A stretch of 64,000 nt of DNA from Catenaria anguillulae PL171 (lineage: Eukaryota > Blastocladiomycota > Blastocladiomycetes > Blastocladiales > Catenariaceae): the NCBI GenBank assembly GCA_002102555.1, contig MCFL01000099.1:1-64000 (forward strand). Reading direction: 5' to 3'. A program made the position numbers and the translations under genes. The notes under the pieces are model-generated. The model was not told the DNA's origin and ran no database searches. It saw nothing but the letters and a program-made list of their open reading frames with translations. Each line of letters starts with the position of its first letter. Position 1 is the first letter of the stretch. Positions 11,853-22,100 of the stretch are shown piece after piece.

Positions 11853-11980
11853 ACCGTTTCGTGACCGTTTCCCACTATTCAATTCGGCATGTGATCGTGA
11901 TGGGCACCGCAATAACTTGACCCAAAACACGTAGCGGCCGAGTCTCGATCAAGAAGCTCGTATAAAGTGTAAACCGTTTC
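11853..11980 (+). promoter_or_regulatory. Three ACCGTTTC boxes upstream of gene B
   Basis: ACCGTTTC occurs at 11853-11860, 11864-11871 and 11973-11980. The first two are 11 bases apart, one helical turn, so proteins would sit on the same face. All are repeated in the right arm as GAAACGGT. Regulator unknown. Confidence 0.35.
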
Positions 11981-12282
11981 GGTAATCATCCTCAGTGGCG
12001 GCGGCAATGCACTTTGTTTTAAGTGTTCGCAGCACAAACCATGAGAGGCAATCATGCCGGTGCCAAGGCCAGGAAGGGCTTTCCGACAACAACGGTGTAC
12101 CCATGGTGTACAAGTCTCGACGAAAGAGCTGCGACGGCAAAGCAGAGTCGATCGGACACCTACATACATGGACTCACCTTATTCGACCCACAAGCATTAC
12201 GGCACGCAAAGCAGGGTTAGGTTATGACCACAAACAAATCGCTGTATGGGAGACGAGCACCGATGTGCAGCTGGAGTATCCC

Positions 12283-12298
12283 GGGTACAAATAGCGGG
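12283..12298 (+). promoter_or_regulatory. Core promoter element GGGTACAAATAGCGGG of gene B
   Basis: About 115 bases upstream of the ATG at 12412. Same core as the gene A element at 8395-8408. Confidence 0.5.
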
Positions 12299-12411
12299 TC
12301 GATTCTCCCTACTTCAACTCAAACTCGACCGATATTCATAGACCTCATAGATCGGCCCTCTCTGCCCGTTTCCACATTATTTCCACTCGCACCATCCCGC
12401 CCTCCCTCATC

Positions 12412-13486
12412 ATGCGCTCCACGTCGATTCTTTTGGCTATCTTGGCGTTGGCCACTGTGGCTTTCGGTTCGCACCACGCCTCCTCTCATCTCTCATCGCT
12501 GTCCATTCTTGGGAAACTGACGCGTCTCTCTCGTGCTCAATATAATAGCTGCGCCGACGACCAAGCCCGTTCCCTTCAAGTTGCCCGCAACCTACGGTAC
12601 CGGCGAAGACGGTTCCATGTCGATCCGCTTCAACGAAGACGGCACCTTTGCTACCTCGCGTTCCCTGCCGCCCTCGGTCTGCGACAACAAGCCTGTTTGC
12701 CCCGAGCTCGGCGGCAAAGGCACGTGGTCGTACGCTGCTGACGCGCGCCAAATCACACTCGTGCAAAAGATCTCGGCCAACTGGACCGTGACCCAAGTGT
12801 GGCAAAAGGGCGAAGAGTCGCGCGATGCCCTCACAAAGCTCATCAAGGGCAACAAGGTGGTCAAGGCCGAGGGCGACCAGTCGGACAAGTACCCGTTCCC
12901 CAAGGATGTGGCCGATTGGGAGCGTGCTGGAGGTGACGATGACAAGAAGAAGGATGATGACAATGTCAACCAGAAGCAGGACGATTCGTACGGCAAGAAG
13001 CCCAAGTGCCACCCCGTGCACAAGAAGAAGAAGGAGGAAGAGCAGACCAAGGAGTACAAGCAGGAAGAGGAGCAACACTATGGCAAGCGCCCAACTCCCG
13101 GTCCCGCTCCCGCCCCCAAGCCGACCAAGCCCTTCACTTTGCCCGCTTCCTACCTGACTGGCGGCCCTGGTGGTGTTGTGATTTCCCTCAACGACGACGG
13201 CACCTTCACGACGAGGCGTGCACTTGCCCCTTCGGTTTGCGAAGGCCGCGAGTTGTGCCCCGAGCGCGGCGTCAAGGGAACCTGGACCTGGAACCAAGAA
13301 AAGCTGCACTTGACGCTCAAGGCCGCCATCACCGCCGAGTGGGCTACCGAGCAAGTGTGGGAACTCAAGGGCATGAGTCGCGATGCCAACACGTCAGAAA
13401 TCACTGGCGCTCATCTTGTGTCGTCCAAGGGGAAGGAGTCGGACAAGTACCCGATCCCCGAAGGTGTGGCTCACTGGACTCGCTAG
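12412..13486 (+). CDS. Secreted two-module protein B with Lys/Glu/Asp-rich linker
   Basis: Two exons, 12412-12466 and 12549-13486 (82-base intron), join to 330 residues. The first exon encodes a signal peptide (MRSTSILLAILALATVAFG), with the intron placed as in gene A. The same module as gene A occurs twice (about 22-135 and 220-330). Between them is a charged linker rich in Lys, Asp and Glu (for example KKKDDDNVNQKQDD) with one Cys-His patch (KCHPVH), ending in a Pro-rich spacer. Module 2 replaces CDNKPVC by CEGRELC but keeps both cysteines. Mature protein probably extracellular; function unknown. The stop at 13484-13486 lies 170 bases from the convergent RBR1 stop. The right-arm copy at 31207-32278 lacks one linker Glu codon and has Ser for Ala in one place. 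Confidence 0.85.
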
Positions 13487-13655
13487 TTCGACGTTGCAGT
13501 ATCAGTCTGTGAGATGTGCACCTGGTTGAGATAGTTATTAAGGTGAAGTATGTCGATCATATTTAATGGGCGCATGAAAAATACAGATCGAGTATTGGTA
13601 AATGAAATGACGTATACTTTTTGAATCATCGTGGCAACATCGATACCAGAAACTT

Positions 13656-15526
13656 CTAAGCATCGGCCCACAACGTGCCAAAGTGCTCTGGCGTATTATT
13701 GTGCTTCTGCTTGCAATGCTGCTCGAACCCACGCTGGTCCTTGAATGTCCGATTGCAACAAATGAACACCTCATGGTCCTCTGTCTCAAATAAGTGCTCG
13801 CCCAACTTCTCAAACGAATCAAACCGCCCATAGCAATGGTGACACCACAAGTTTTGGTAACTCCGAGCGAGCCAGCTGGGCAACGGCTTGCCAAAGCCCT
13901 TCGTTTGGAACAGCTCGTGAGTGCCGTGAGCGGCAAGTCGCCAGCCGTTGGGATCGCGCGGCCACCCGTTTTCGTTGAGGAAGAGGGAGATGCGACTTTG
14001 GGGCAGAGTAGGAAGCATAGCGGCGGCTTGCACGAGAATGTCCTGAAAGTCGACGAGTTGGCCGGCGAGGACATCTGGGCGGATGTTGAGAGGGTCGTGC
14101 AGAGCTGCTTGGTTGGCTTCGGCGAGCTCGGGTGGCACTTCAAAGAGATGGCAATCGCACGTCGGGTCGCCGTGTTGGTTGCGAGGTGTAGCTGTCAGGC
14201 TGCGATACGCACTGCCGCACCGGTAGCAAAACTATTGGACACACACGACACGAGTACAGGAAACGTCAGTAGAAGGGCCAGAATGAGATGCCATTGCCTT
14301 CAGGCTATTAAACGTACCCCTTGCCCGCACAAACACGTCATGAAATTGCAGCCAATGGTGCGTTCCACGAGAGCTTGACAATGCGGACAACGCTTCCAAC
14401 GCATTTGCCGACCCGTCTGAAGCACGGCCAAGTCCTCGGGTTGCCTATCCTCAATGGGAATTTTTTGAAATTCGGCGCACTTGACTGGGTGATGAGTCGC
14501 CGAACGACAACGAAAGCACATAATCTCCTTGCACTTGGGGCATGACACACTTGCCTCTTTATCCTTGTTGTCGTCAGAATCAAAGTGCTCGGGCTTATCG
14601 ACCGTGACCAATGCGCCGCACCGACGCTGAGGGCAATACACGGCCTTGCCTTCAAACTCGAGGAAGCGCACGACGAAGCGGCTTTGTGTCTCGTCATCGA
14701 GATCGAGGTCGGAAACGAGGTCGCGGAACGTGTCGGCGCTGAGTGCAGTTTGGCAATCGCGAGCAGCGCAAATGGTTGGAAACTTATAGGTGCGATCCGT
14801 TACAGTGGTGCGAATCCATTGCGTGAGGCAATCGGCACAGTACTCATGCTCGCACTCGGGGAACAGTGAGGCGAGTGTGGAATGGTCGGCGCCGGGCGGG
14901 AGGTATCCGCCGACCCAGATTTGGTCTTCGCAGACCGAGCAGCTTGACGGTGACGCGGGCAAAATCAATGGTAAGTCGATGTCGGCAGTGGGAGCGGGCA
15001 GCACGGGCTTCTTATTGGTGCATGCGTCAGCTGTGGCCGCTGTCTCTTCAAGAACCATGTTGAGAATGGCGGCCTCGGTCAGCGCAGTATCGTCGACATG
15101 CTCTTGATACTTGCGCTGCAGCGTCTTGGCGAAGTCCTTGTCGTTTTCCGCTTGCTGCTGCTCCTGATCTGTGATCAAGTCGGCGACAATCATGTCTTGG
15201 ATCAGTGCGAGGTCGGCTGTGGCTCCGAATGACTCTTGAGCTTGCAGTAACAAGGCAAGTCGAGTGTCGTAGTCGAGGTCCGCATCGTCGAGGAACAGTG
15301 TGGACTCGTAACCTGGCGGGGGGACTTCGGCTGTATCGGTTTCGACAGGCTCGCCGAACGCACTCTTGTACGCTCGGTCAATGGCGCGCCGCATGGCGGG
15401 AGATTTCGGGACGGCATCTGCGGCCGAGGATCTAGAGATGGCCGTCGGCCTGGTTGTTGACTGGGCAGTGGCAGCCACATTTGACGACGCTGAGGTCAAA
15501 GAATCTGATGTCATGTTCTTTTGCAT
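13656..15526 (-). CDS. RBR-type E3 ubiquitin ligase 1 with C-terminal zinc finger
   Basis: Transfers ubiquitin from an E2 to substrate through a RING2 cysteine. Exons 14318-15526 and 13656-14231 (86-base intron) join to 594 residues. Order: low-complexity N-terminus, an acidic helical region, RING1 starting SCSVCEDQ and continuing PECEHEYCADCLTQWI (about 200-255), an in-between-RING domain (CPQRRCGALV, CPKCKEIMCFRC, about 300-350), then RING2 with KRCPHCQALVERTIGCNFMTC and, across the intron, GQGFCYRCG. The Cys in GCNFMTC is the likely catalytic residue. A C2H2-like finger (WCHHCYGRF through HCKQKH) closes the protein, which ends HFGTLWADA. Paralogue of the gene at 22101-24158, which has the same architecture. 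The last codons lie inside the inverted-repeat arm, and a diverged tail recurs at 30996-31037. Confidence 0.9.
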
Positions 15527-16414
15527 GCCCGAGCAACTTTACATTGATGCGCAAGGCAAAGGTTGCAGCAGAATAAAGAGGGGGCAACCAGGTCCTCAAG
15601 GCTCGGTCATTGTCACAACAGCAAGGAAACCGTCAGGTCAGCGGGGCTCTGCTCGGACAAGTTTTGGACTGATCATGGACTTTACTAACGATGCTCGCTG
15701 CGCGCGGAATCTCTCTGGGTTTTTACAGTCCCTGAATGTCTGTGAGGAAAAGGTACAACATCTGCGTTCTAGACAGCCAATTTTAAGTCTTCAACGCTGG
15801 CTCTTGTTCCGGCTCCAGCTACAACGCTCGGAAGTGGTCGAACCAGAGCAGAATGTACGCGAGCGAAGAGGGCATCAGTACCATCGGCAGGCCTTCAGCT
15901 TGCGAGGGCGAGTGGTTCACGCCACCCAATGGCGATTACTACTCTCAAGAAAGCAGGTACATAATGGCCATTATCAACACAGAGGTGACGCATGCACTGC
16001 AGTGCGGAATCTCATGCGCTCTGTTCAAATAGCGATGATTTCAACTGCACCAAGAGTAGTCGTCGCAGCGGATGCTTGGGGGCAGGGACATGTGGGGATC
16101 ACAAACTTTACGCTCAACAAGATCGGCCGTGGCGACGCGATGGCCTCGAGTTGACGTCGCGAACAAACTCGTCGTGCACGAAACGGCGGCGGGCCACGGC
16201 CAACGGCACTCTCGGGGAAGGGCAGGGTATGATGTTGACGTATATATTTAAGGGGAGGGCAGCCCCTCTCCTGCCCAACCCAACCTGAGCAAACATGCAA
16301 TGGAAGAAGCAATATCTCCCGATTTCAATGCATTTCATGTCATTTCACACTACCCCATCTCACCAACAACGTTAACGTTTAACGCTCAGCATCCTCCAAC
16401 CTTGCAACAACATC
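15527..16414. other. Intergenic: divergent promoters of RBR1 and PFL
   Basis: No gene supported in 888 bases. An AT-rich TATATATTTAAG element lies at about 16241-16252, some 160 bases upstream of the PFL start. Confidence 0.5.
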
Positions 16415-19249
16415 ATGGCGCCTCACGAGCAAAGTATGCATAGCTCGATCGATTCCCTCTCGAGACTTTGACTGTCGGTCTCCGCTTCTGACACATGACA
16501 CCAATACCCAGAAATCAACGTGGAAAAGTGGATCGCAGACCACTACACGCCGTACGAGGGCGACGGATCGTTCTTGACCAAGCAGCCGTCGGCCAACACT
16601 CAGGCCGTCTGGGACGTGTGCAAGGGTCTGCTCAAGCAAGAGATCAAGAACAATGGGTGCCTTGACGTTGACCCACACACGCCGTCCACCATCACCTCCC
16701 ATCCGCCTGGCTACATTCTCAAGGACAAGGAGGTGATTGTCGGTCTGCAAACGGATGCTCCCCTCAAGCGCGCCATCAAGCCGTTTGGCGGCATCAACAT
16801 GGTCCGTGCGGCGCTCAAAGCGTATGGGTATGAGATGGATCCGAAGGTGGAAGAGATTTTCAAGTATCGCAAGACGCACAACGATGGCGTGTTTGACATT
16901 TATACGCCCGAGATGCGGAGTGCTCGGTCAAATGGGATCATTACGGGTCTTCCTGTACGCTAGGTTTTTCCATCTTTGATTTCCGGGTCGGGCTTTTGTT
17001 TCTTTGCGCTGACCGTTGCTTCTGGGTCGGCATTGTTCAGGATGGGTATGGTCGCGGTCGTATCATTGGCGATTACCGTCGTGCTGCCCTGTATGGTGTC
17101 GACTATTTGATTGCCCAAAAGAAGGAGGACAAGCTTGCGATTGGAGGTATGCCATCTGATGATATTTACGCTCGAGTTGACACCCTTTCCCAACTCACGC
17201 TCGTTTTCACTCTCCACCCGCACCAGGCGTCATGACCGAGGAAACCATGCGTCTTCACGAGGAAGTCGCTGATCAAATCCGTGCCTTGAATGACCTCAAG
17301 ACAATGGCCGCCTCGTACGGTTACGACATTTCCAAGCCGGCAACGAACGCACGCGAGGCCGTACAATGGATGTATTTTGCTTACTTGGCCGCCATCAAGG
17401 ATCAGGACGGTGCTGCCATGTCCATGGGCCGCGTCGACGCCTTCCTTGACTGCTTCATCGCGGCCGACCTGCGAAGGGGCACTCTCAACGAGGAGCAAGC
17501 GCAGGAGCTCATTGACCAATTCGTCATCAAGTGCCGGTTGGTTAAGCATTTGCGCACGCCCGATTACAACGAGTTGTTTGCCGGCGACCCGACGTGGGTG
17601 ACCATGGTCCTTGGCGGTTTGGCCAAGGACGGGCGGCCATTGGTCACCAAGACCTCTTACCGACTCTTGAACACGCTGTACAATCTGGGCCCTGCTCCCG
17701 TACGTCGCTGCTTTGCTTTTCCCTCTACTTTTGCTCGCACACAATCTAATGGGCGGCCAATGATTGCAGGAACCCAACTTGACCATCCTGTGGCACGAGG
17801 CGCTCCCGACCAACTTCAAAAACTATTGTGCTCAAGTCTCCATCGATACGTCGTCGATTCAGTACGAGAGTGACGTGCTGATGAGCAAATACTTTGGCCA
17901 CGATTACGCGATTGCCTGCTGTGTGTCAGCCATGCGCTTGGGCAAGGACATGGTCCGTTACTTTTCATCACCACACCAACCAAACCTGGCATGACCGCAG
18001 CTTCCACTGACGATGTCGATACTGTGCGCATGTAGCAATTCTTTGGCGCTCGCTGCAACCTTGCCAAACTGCTCCTCTACGTGCTCAACCACGGCAAAGA
18101 TGAAATCACAGGTGCACAAGTTGGCCCCGATTTTGGTGACTTGCCCGTCGGCCCGCTCCAATACGATCTCGTCTGGGAAAAGTACGTCAAGGCCATGGAC
18201 TGGATGGCGCAACTGTACGTCAATACGATGAACGCTATTCACTACTCGCACGACCGGTACTGTTACGAGGCCATTCAAATGGCGCTCCACGACACGCACG
18301 TGCGCCACTTGATGGCGTTTGGTATTGCTGGCTTGTCGGTCGTGGCCGACTCGTTGTCGGCCATCAAGTATGCTAAGGTGACGCCAGTGCGCGATCTCAA
18401 GACTGGGTTGACGGTGGATTTCATTATTGAGGGCGAATTTCCAAAGTTTGGAAACGACGATGATCGGGTGGATCAGTTTGCCCAGCTGGTACCACATGTA
18501 TTCAGTCAAGCATTGAAGAAATACCCGGCTTACAAGCAGTACGTCTATTCTCTCCTTTGACCGTGTCCCGTGTGGGTAGCTGACTTGATTCGTGTTTTTG
18601 TTTCGTCAGCGCCGAGCACACCTTGTCCATTCTCACCATCACGTCCAATGTCGTTTACGGCAAAAAGACTGGGGCGACGCCTGACGGCCGCCCAGCTGGG
18701 CATGCATTCGGACCTGGTACGCTTCTTCTCGATTCTTTTGGGCTGTCGGCAACGTTTGTTGACGTGATTTCTCGACCAGGCGCCAATCCAATGCATGGCA
18801 GCGAGACGTGCGGTGCGATTGCCTCGCTCAACTCGGTATCCAAGGTATCCTACGACGACTGCGTTGATGGCATATCCAACACATTTACTTTGGTTCCGTC
18901 TGTCCTCGGCAAGCTTCCCGTCGAGAAGCGCAACGTACGACATCTTGGCTCTTGTCACAATTTTTTGTCATTCTCGTCCCACGCTAACACACTGGGAATT
19001 GCGCTCTCACTCGTTTAGAACCTCGCCGGCATTCTTGACGCATACTTCAAGCGCCATGGCTTCCATCTCAACATCAATGTGCTCAACCGTGAAACGCTCG
19101 AGGACGCCATGGTGAATCCCGACAATTACCCCAACTTGACGATTCGCGTGTCGGGCTATGCCGTCAATTTCATTCGGTTGACGCCCGCGCAACAGCGCGA
19201 GGTAATCACGCGCACGTTCCACAAGGCGTTGGCGTCGAGTAATCATTGA
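16415..19249 (+). CDS. Pyruvate formate-lyase (glycyl-radical formate C-acetyltransferase)
   Basis: Cleaves pyruvate with CoA to acetyl-CoA and formate without oxygen. Nine exons: 16415-16433, 16512-16954, 17041-17146, 17227-17699, 17770-17952, 18036-18538, 18610-18716, 18780-18934, 19019-19249. They sum to 2220 bases (739 residues), close to the 760 of bacterial enzymes. The catalytic Cys pair is Cys397-Cys398 in IACCVSAM. The radical glycine is Gly709 in [10 protein letters not shown]-terminal [11 protein letters not shown] and the [14 protein letters not shown] motif are also typical. The first exon is only 19 bases and there is no clear organelle presequence, so a cytosolic site is likely. 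The activating enzyme follows 1.5 kb downstream on the same strand. Eukaryotic PFLs are thought to be of bacterial origin by transfer; the eight spliceosomal introns show this copy is a resident nuclear gene and not contamination. Confidence 0.97.
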
Positions 19250-19579
19250 ATGGTGTTTACGCGTGAAGAAGGAGTAGGTATGTGACGTAAAGTGTCGTTG
19301 ACATGCTGTCGGCCGTTTGCATTTTATCAGTATCCCCTCACTTTGTGTCTTCTTGGCTTTGACATTCTTCGAACTGGAAGTTTTATGGATGCGTGTGTAT
19401 CATCCCTTGCTCACATCGCCCGCACACAGCAGCAGCAAAGAGAGTGCATGCTCAGAAGGCACTTTGCCTTTTCAATTCCTGAGCTCGGCAGCCCCATGAC
19501 GTATGCCTTCAACTATTGACACTCAGCCCATTGACTCGAATCCACACTTCATCCACACTTCAGCTATCATAGATATTAA
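19250..19579. other. PFL 3' flank
   Basis: No gene seen. Leads into the gene-fragment repeat. Confidence 0.4.
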
Positions 19580-20405
19580 AGATGCTTGTGTTCGAGCTTA
19601 TAGAATGTGCAAAAACATTTACACGACTCTCGATCCACACAAATGACAAAAAGCGTACCATGATGTCTCCAGGCAGCCTTGGCTCCGATGGCGATACCTA
19701 CTGTTGGGTCGGCCTGAGCCATTGTTGGTACTCGTGCCTGGGGGAAGCGCAGAATCACATCATGTCCCACGATTAGCCAAAGAGTGTTTCCAGAAGTCAA
19801 TACCGCCAACCAGTAAACGTCTATCCGCTGATTTGGCCACGTCCCCAGCGGTCCAGCCGCGAGCAAGTGGGTGGGGGCGTGCCAGGGAGCTCTTTTCAGA
19901 GGGCCAGTACGTAGCAAGCAAATGCATACGTACCAGGATTGGTGAATGACAAAGATCTTGCGGGAACAATTCGACGACGTACACACTGCTCGGGTTGAAC
20001 CTGGGTGTTATTCAGTGGGAAACGCAGCTGTCCGCGGTGACCCACGTTAGCCAACAGATCGCATCCGGGCCCGTGGGCCAACCCGTCAACCAGTACGCTG
20101 AAACTCCCAGGCAAACGTACCAATGGAGAATGATCAAGTAAGAACACGAGGACGAGCTGGGATGAAGCATGAAGGATGAGAGTCTGTGGGCAAACGCAAT
20201 CCGGGGTGACCCACGATGAGCCAACTTGGTGACGTCCAGACCCAGTCCATTTGGGTTTCCACAAGCTTGATGAGGCTAGTACAACATACACTCAAAGGTG
20301 GTGTTGTTTCGCTCTTGCACGCGGTCACGATAATGATTGGACTCGTAGAGAGGCAAGCAGATCAAGTTGGATCAACGCCGAGTCGACTGGATTGGGCGTG
20401 AACGG
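19580..20405 (-). pseudogene. Gene-fragment repeat, copy 1: three exon-like modules with VGH..LRFP
   Basis: Read on the minus strand, this matches 60121-60850 on the plus strand over some 800 bases with many substitutions. Three exon-like blocks each end at a conserved G|GTACGY donor (minus-strand donors near 20120, 19933 and 19661). Two of them encode similar peptides in the same phase: LLANVGHRGQLRFP and LWLIVGHDVILRFP; the first block has WLIVGHPGLRLP. The third starts DVYWLAVLTSGNTLW after an AG acceptor. The spacing and phase (each intron after the first base of Gly) suggest symmetrical phase-1 exons of a repeat protein. A relation to Kre9/Knh1-type cell-wall domains (PTSG...W.VG) is only a guess. 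No full gene could be assembled from start to stop, so it is called a fragment. Confidence 0.5.
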
Positions 20406-20798
20406 GAAACAATCTGTGCAGACACGATTGGTTGGGAATGACCCTTGCTTCGCTTGCACATAGAGTGTAGCGTCAGTCTCACTGTTGAGGATGGAAATGC
20501 TCAGTTTGAAGCTCCTGTCGGTGACCGGCGAGCTTCGAAGAAAACCTTGTTCGCAAACCATATCGCGCTGCGCCCCGTGCACAAGGTTGCTGCTGCTCCG
20601 CCTCGTGCCCAAATGCAGATCATGCCCACCTTCACAATCAAGACTGAACGAGTACAAAATGCCAACTCTGCCTCCTTGAGCTGGGTCACTTCCATGCAAC
20701 CAGCAAGCAAACACACACGACTTAGCTATGCGATAGCCAAAGAATTGAAAAAGCAAAGACCAACACACTTTCATCACCCACCAACCCCATCCAACGTC
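20406..20798. other. Upstream region of PFL-activating enzyme
   Basis: No separate gene supported. An open frame extends upstream of 20799 but has no recognisable sequence; it is taken as leader and promoter. Confidence 0.4.
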
Positions 20799-21979
20799 AT
20801 GTGTGACCGCAAACCCGTTGGCGATATTGAAGACATTTCGCTCGTGCGCCGTTTCTTTGACGCCGTATCGCACTCGATGGGCAACCTCTCTCGCGACGCC
20901 AGCCACGACGACCTTGCGAGCCAGGCCCACCACGTGTTTGACCCGTCGAGTCTGTCCGAAGAGGAGCTTCTCGAGTTCAAGGGATATGTCCATTCGGTTG
21001 AATCGCTCGCGTGCCTTGAGGGACCAGGCAACCGGTTCTTGGCATTTTGGTCCGGATGCAAAGCACGGTGTACCTATTGTTCAAATCCCGACACATGGGA
21101 AATTACGGCCGGAAAGGAGACGAAAGTGGGCGAGTTGGTCGAAAAAGTCGGGCGAATGGTGGATTTCTATCGGCCAAACGGCGGCGGCGTGACCGTGACT
21201 GGGGGCGAACCGCTTGTCCAGTACAAGTTTTTGGCAGCGTTTTTGTATGCGATTAAATCGGTATGTACGCATGCATGTGCTTGGAGCGAATGCGAGCAAG
21301 CAACGCTCATGGACTGACGACACCCACCTCCTCGCGCGCTTTGTGCAAACTCGACAGAAGTTTGGCCTTCACACGTGCATCGAGACCACGGGCCAGGGCA
21401 CGCGGCGTGCCTGGGATACAGTATTGCCGCATACGGACTTGGCGCTCGTGTGCCTCAAGCACCCAACACCCGAAGGGTATCGGTTCATCACGGTCAAGAA
21501 GGATTTGGATACGGTGCTCGAGTTTTTCAAGGAGCTCGAGAGGCGCGAGATTCCGTGGTGGTGCCGCTACGTGGTACGCTTGCTTGGGTGGACAGGTATG
21601 AAGGTTTTCATGCCAAGTTGACAGATGTCGTTGGGCTTGTGTAGGTGATTCCCGAATGGACCGATAAGGATGAGGACCTGGATGCGCTGATTGAGATTTG
21701 CAAGGGGTCGCCCATGTGCAAACGGTTGGATCTGTTGCCGTATCATACGCTTGGCGTTAACAAGGTTTGTTTTTGTTTCTTTTTTTGTGCCCCTCTCATG
21801 CTGAGGTGCAACCATCCCTCACTGGTCCTGCTGTCTCTCCACAGTGGGAGGAAATGAACCTCGAGTACCCAATGAAGGACATGCAGCCCCCGACAAAGGA
21901 GCGCATGCAATACGTTGCCAAGCGGCTCCGTGACGGTTTTGTGGGCACAGATATCATTGTAACCGGCGACGACCAGTGA
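20799..21979 (+). CDS. Pyruvate formate-lyase activating enzyme (radical SAM)
   Basis: Makes the glycyl radical on PFL using S-adenosylmethionine and a 4Fe-4S cluster. Four exons (20799-21260, 21358-21573, 21645-21764, 21845-21979) sum to 933 bases, 310 residues. The cluster motif is Cys87-x3-Cys91-x2-Cys94 in SGCKARCTYCSNPDTW. The SAM-binding GGEP lies at 135-138 in VTGGEPLVQ. Also typical are HTCIETTG, YVVIPEWTD and LLPYHTLGVNKWE. The first 65 or so residues are longer than in E. coli PflA, but MRRF-like organelle signals are not obvious. The start at 20799 gives a phase-consistent protein; an upstream open frame exists but carries no family sequence. Placed 1.5 kb downstream of PFL on the same strand, the order seen in bacterial pfl operons, but with a spacer holding an unrelated gene-fragment repeat. 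Confidence 0.95.
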
Positions 21980-22100
21980 GTAAGCATTACTTGTTTTAGT
22001 GTTGTTATCGTTATTCCCCAACTTCCATAAAGCAGTAAACTCGTTGTTCCAGCTGAAAACATGCCTTTATACCACTTCATCATGAGCATCCAACACAAAC

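Larger units (their letters stand above)
11307..12411. other. Intergenic: promoter region of gene B
   Basis: No gene supported; the short ORFs here repeat identically in the right arm simply because the DNA is nearly identical. Holds three ACCGTTTC boxes and a TACAAATAG element. Confidence 0.55.
7960..13697 (+). repeat. Left arm of large inverted repeat (genes A, caspase-like, B)
   Basis: The sequence matches 30996-36850 in reverse complement. From about 9.4 to 13.67 kb the two arms are almost identical: the 11586-11852 segment recurs as the same reading at 32838-33104, and the caspase-like gene is 1106 bases in both arms with a single residue change noticed (Thr14 to Ser). Gene A exons are clearly but less perfectly conserved. 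Upstream of gene A the match is patchy, with a conserved block around the dyad at 7965-7981 as the outermost recognisable part. The inner edge runs a few tens of bases into the 3' end of the RBR1 coding region. Outer boundary is approximate. Confidence 0.9.

Noticed and set aside
12437-13354. Minus-strand open frame of 305 codons opposite gene B (and its mirror at 31339-32253)
   Set aside because: Antisense shadow; the sense strand has signal peptide, intron and repeated modules.
21070-21085. tRNA T-loop-like TTCAAATCCC
   Set aside because: Lies within the CTYCSNPD codons of the activating enzyme; no cloverleaf around it.
16415-21979. PFL and activase as bacterial contamination
   Set aside because: Both genes have in-phase spliceosomal introns with the same donor preference as neighbouring fungal genes.
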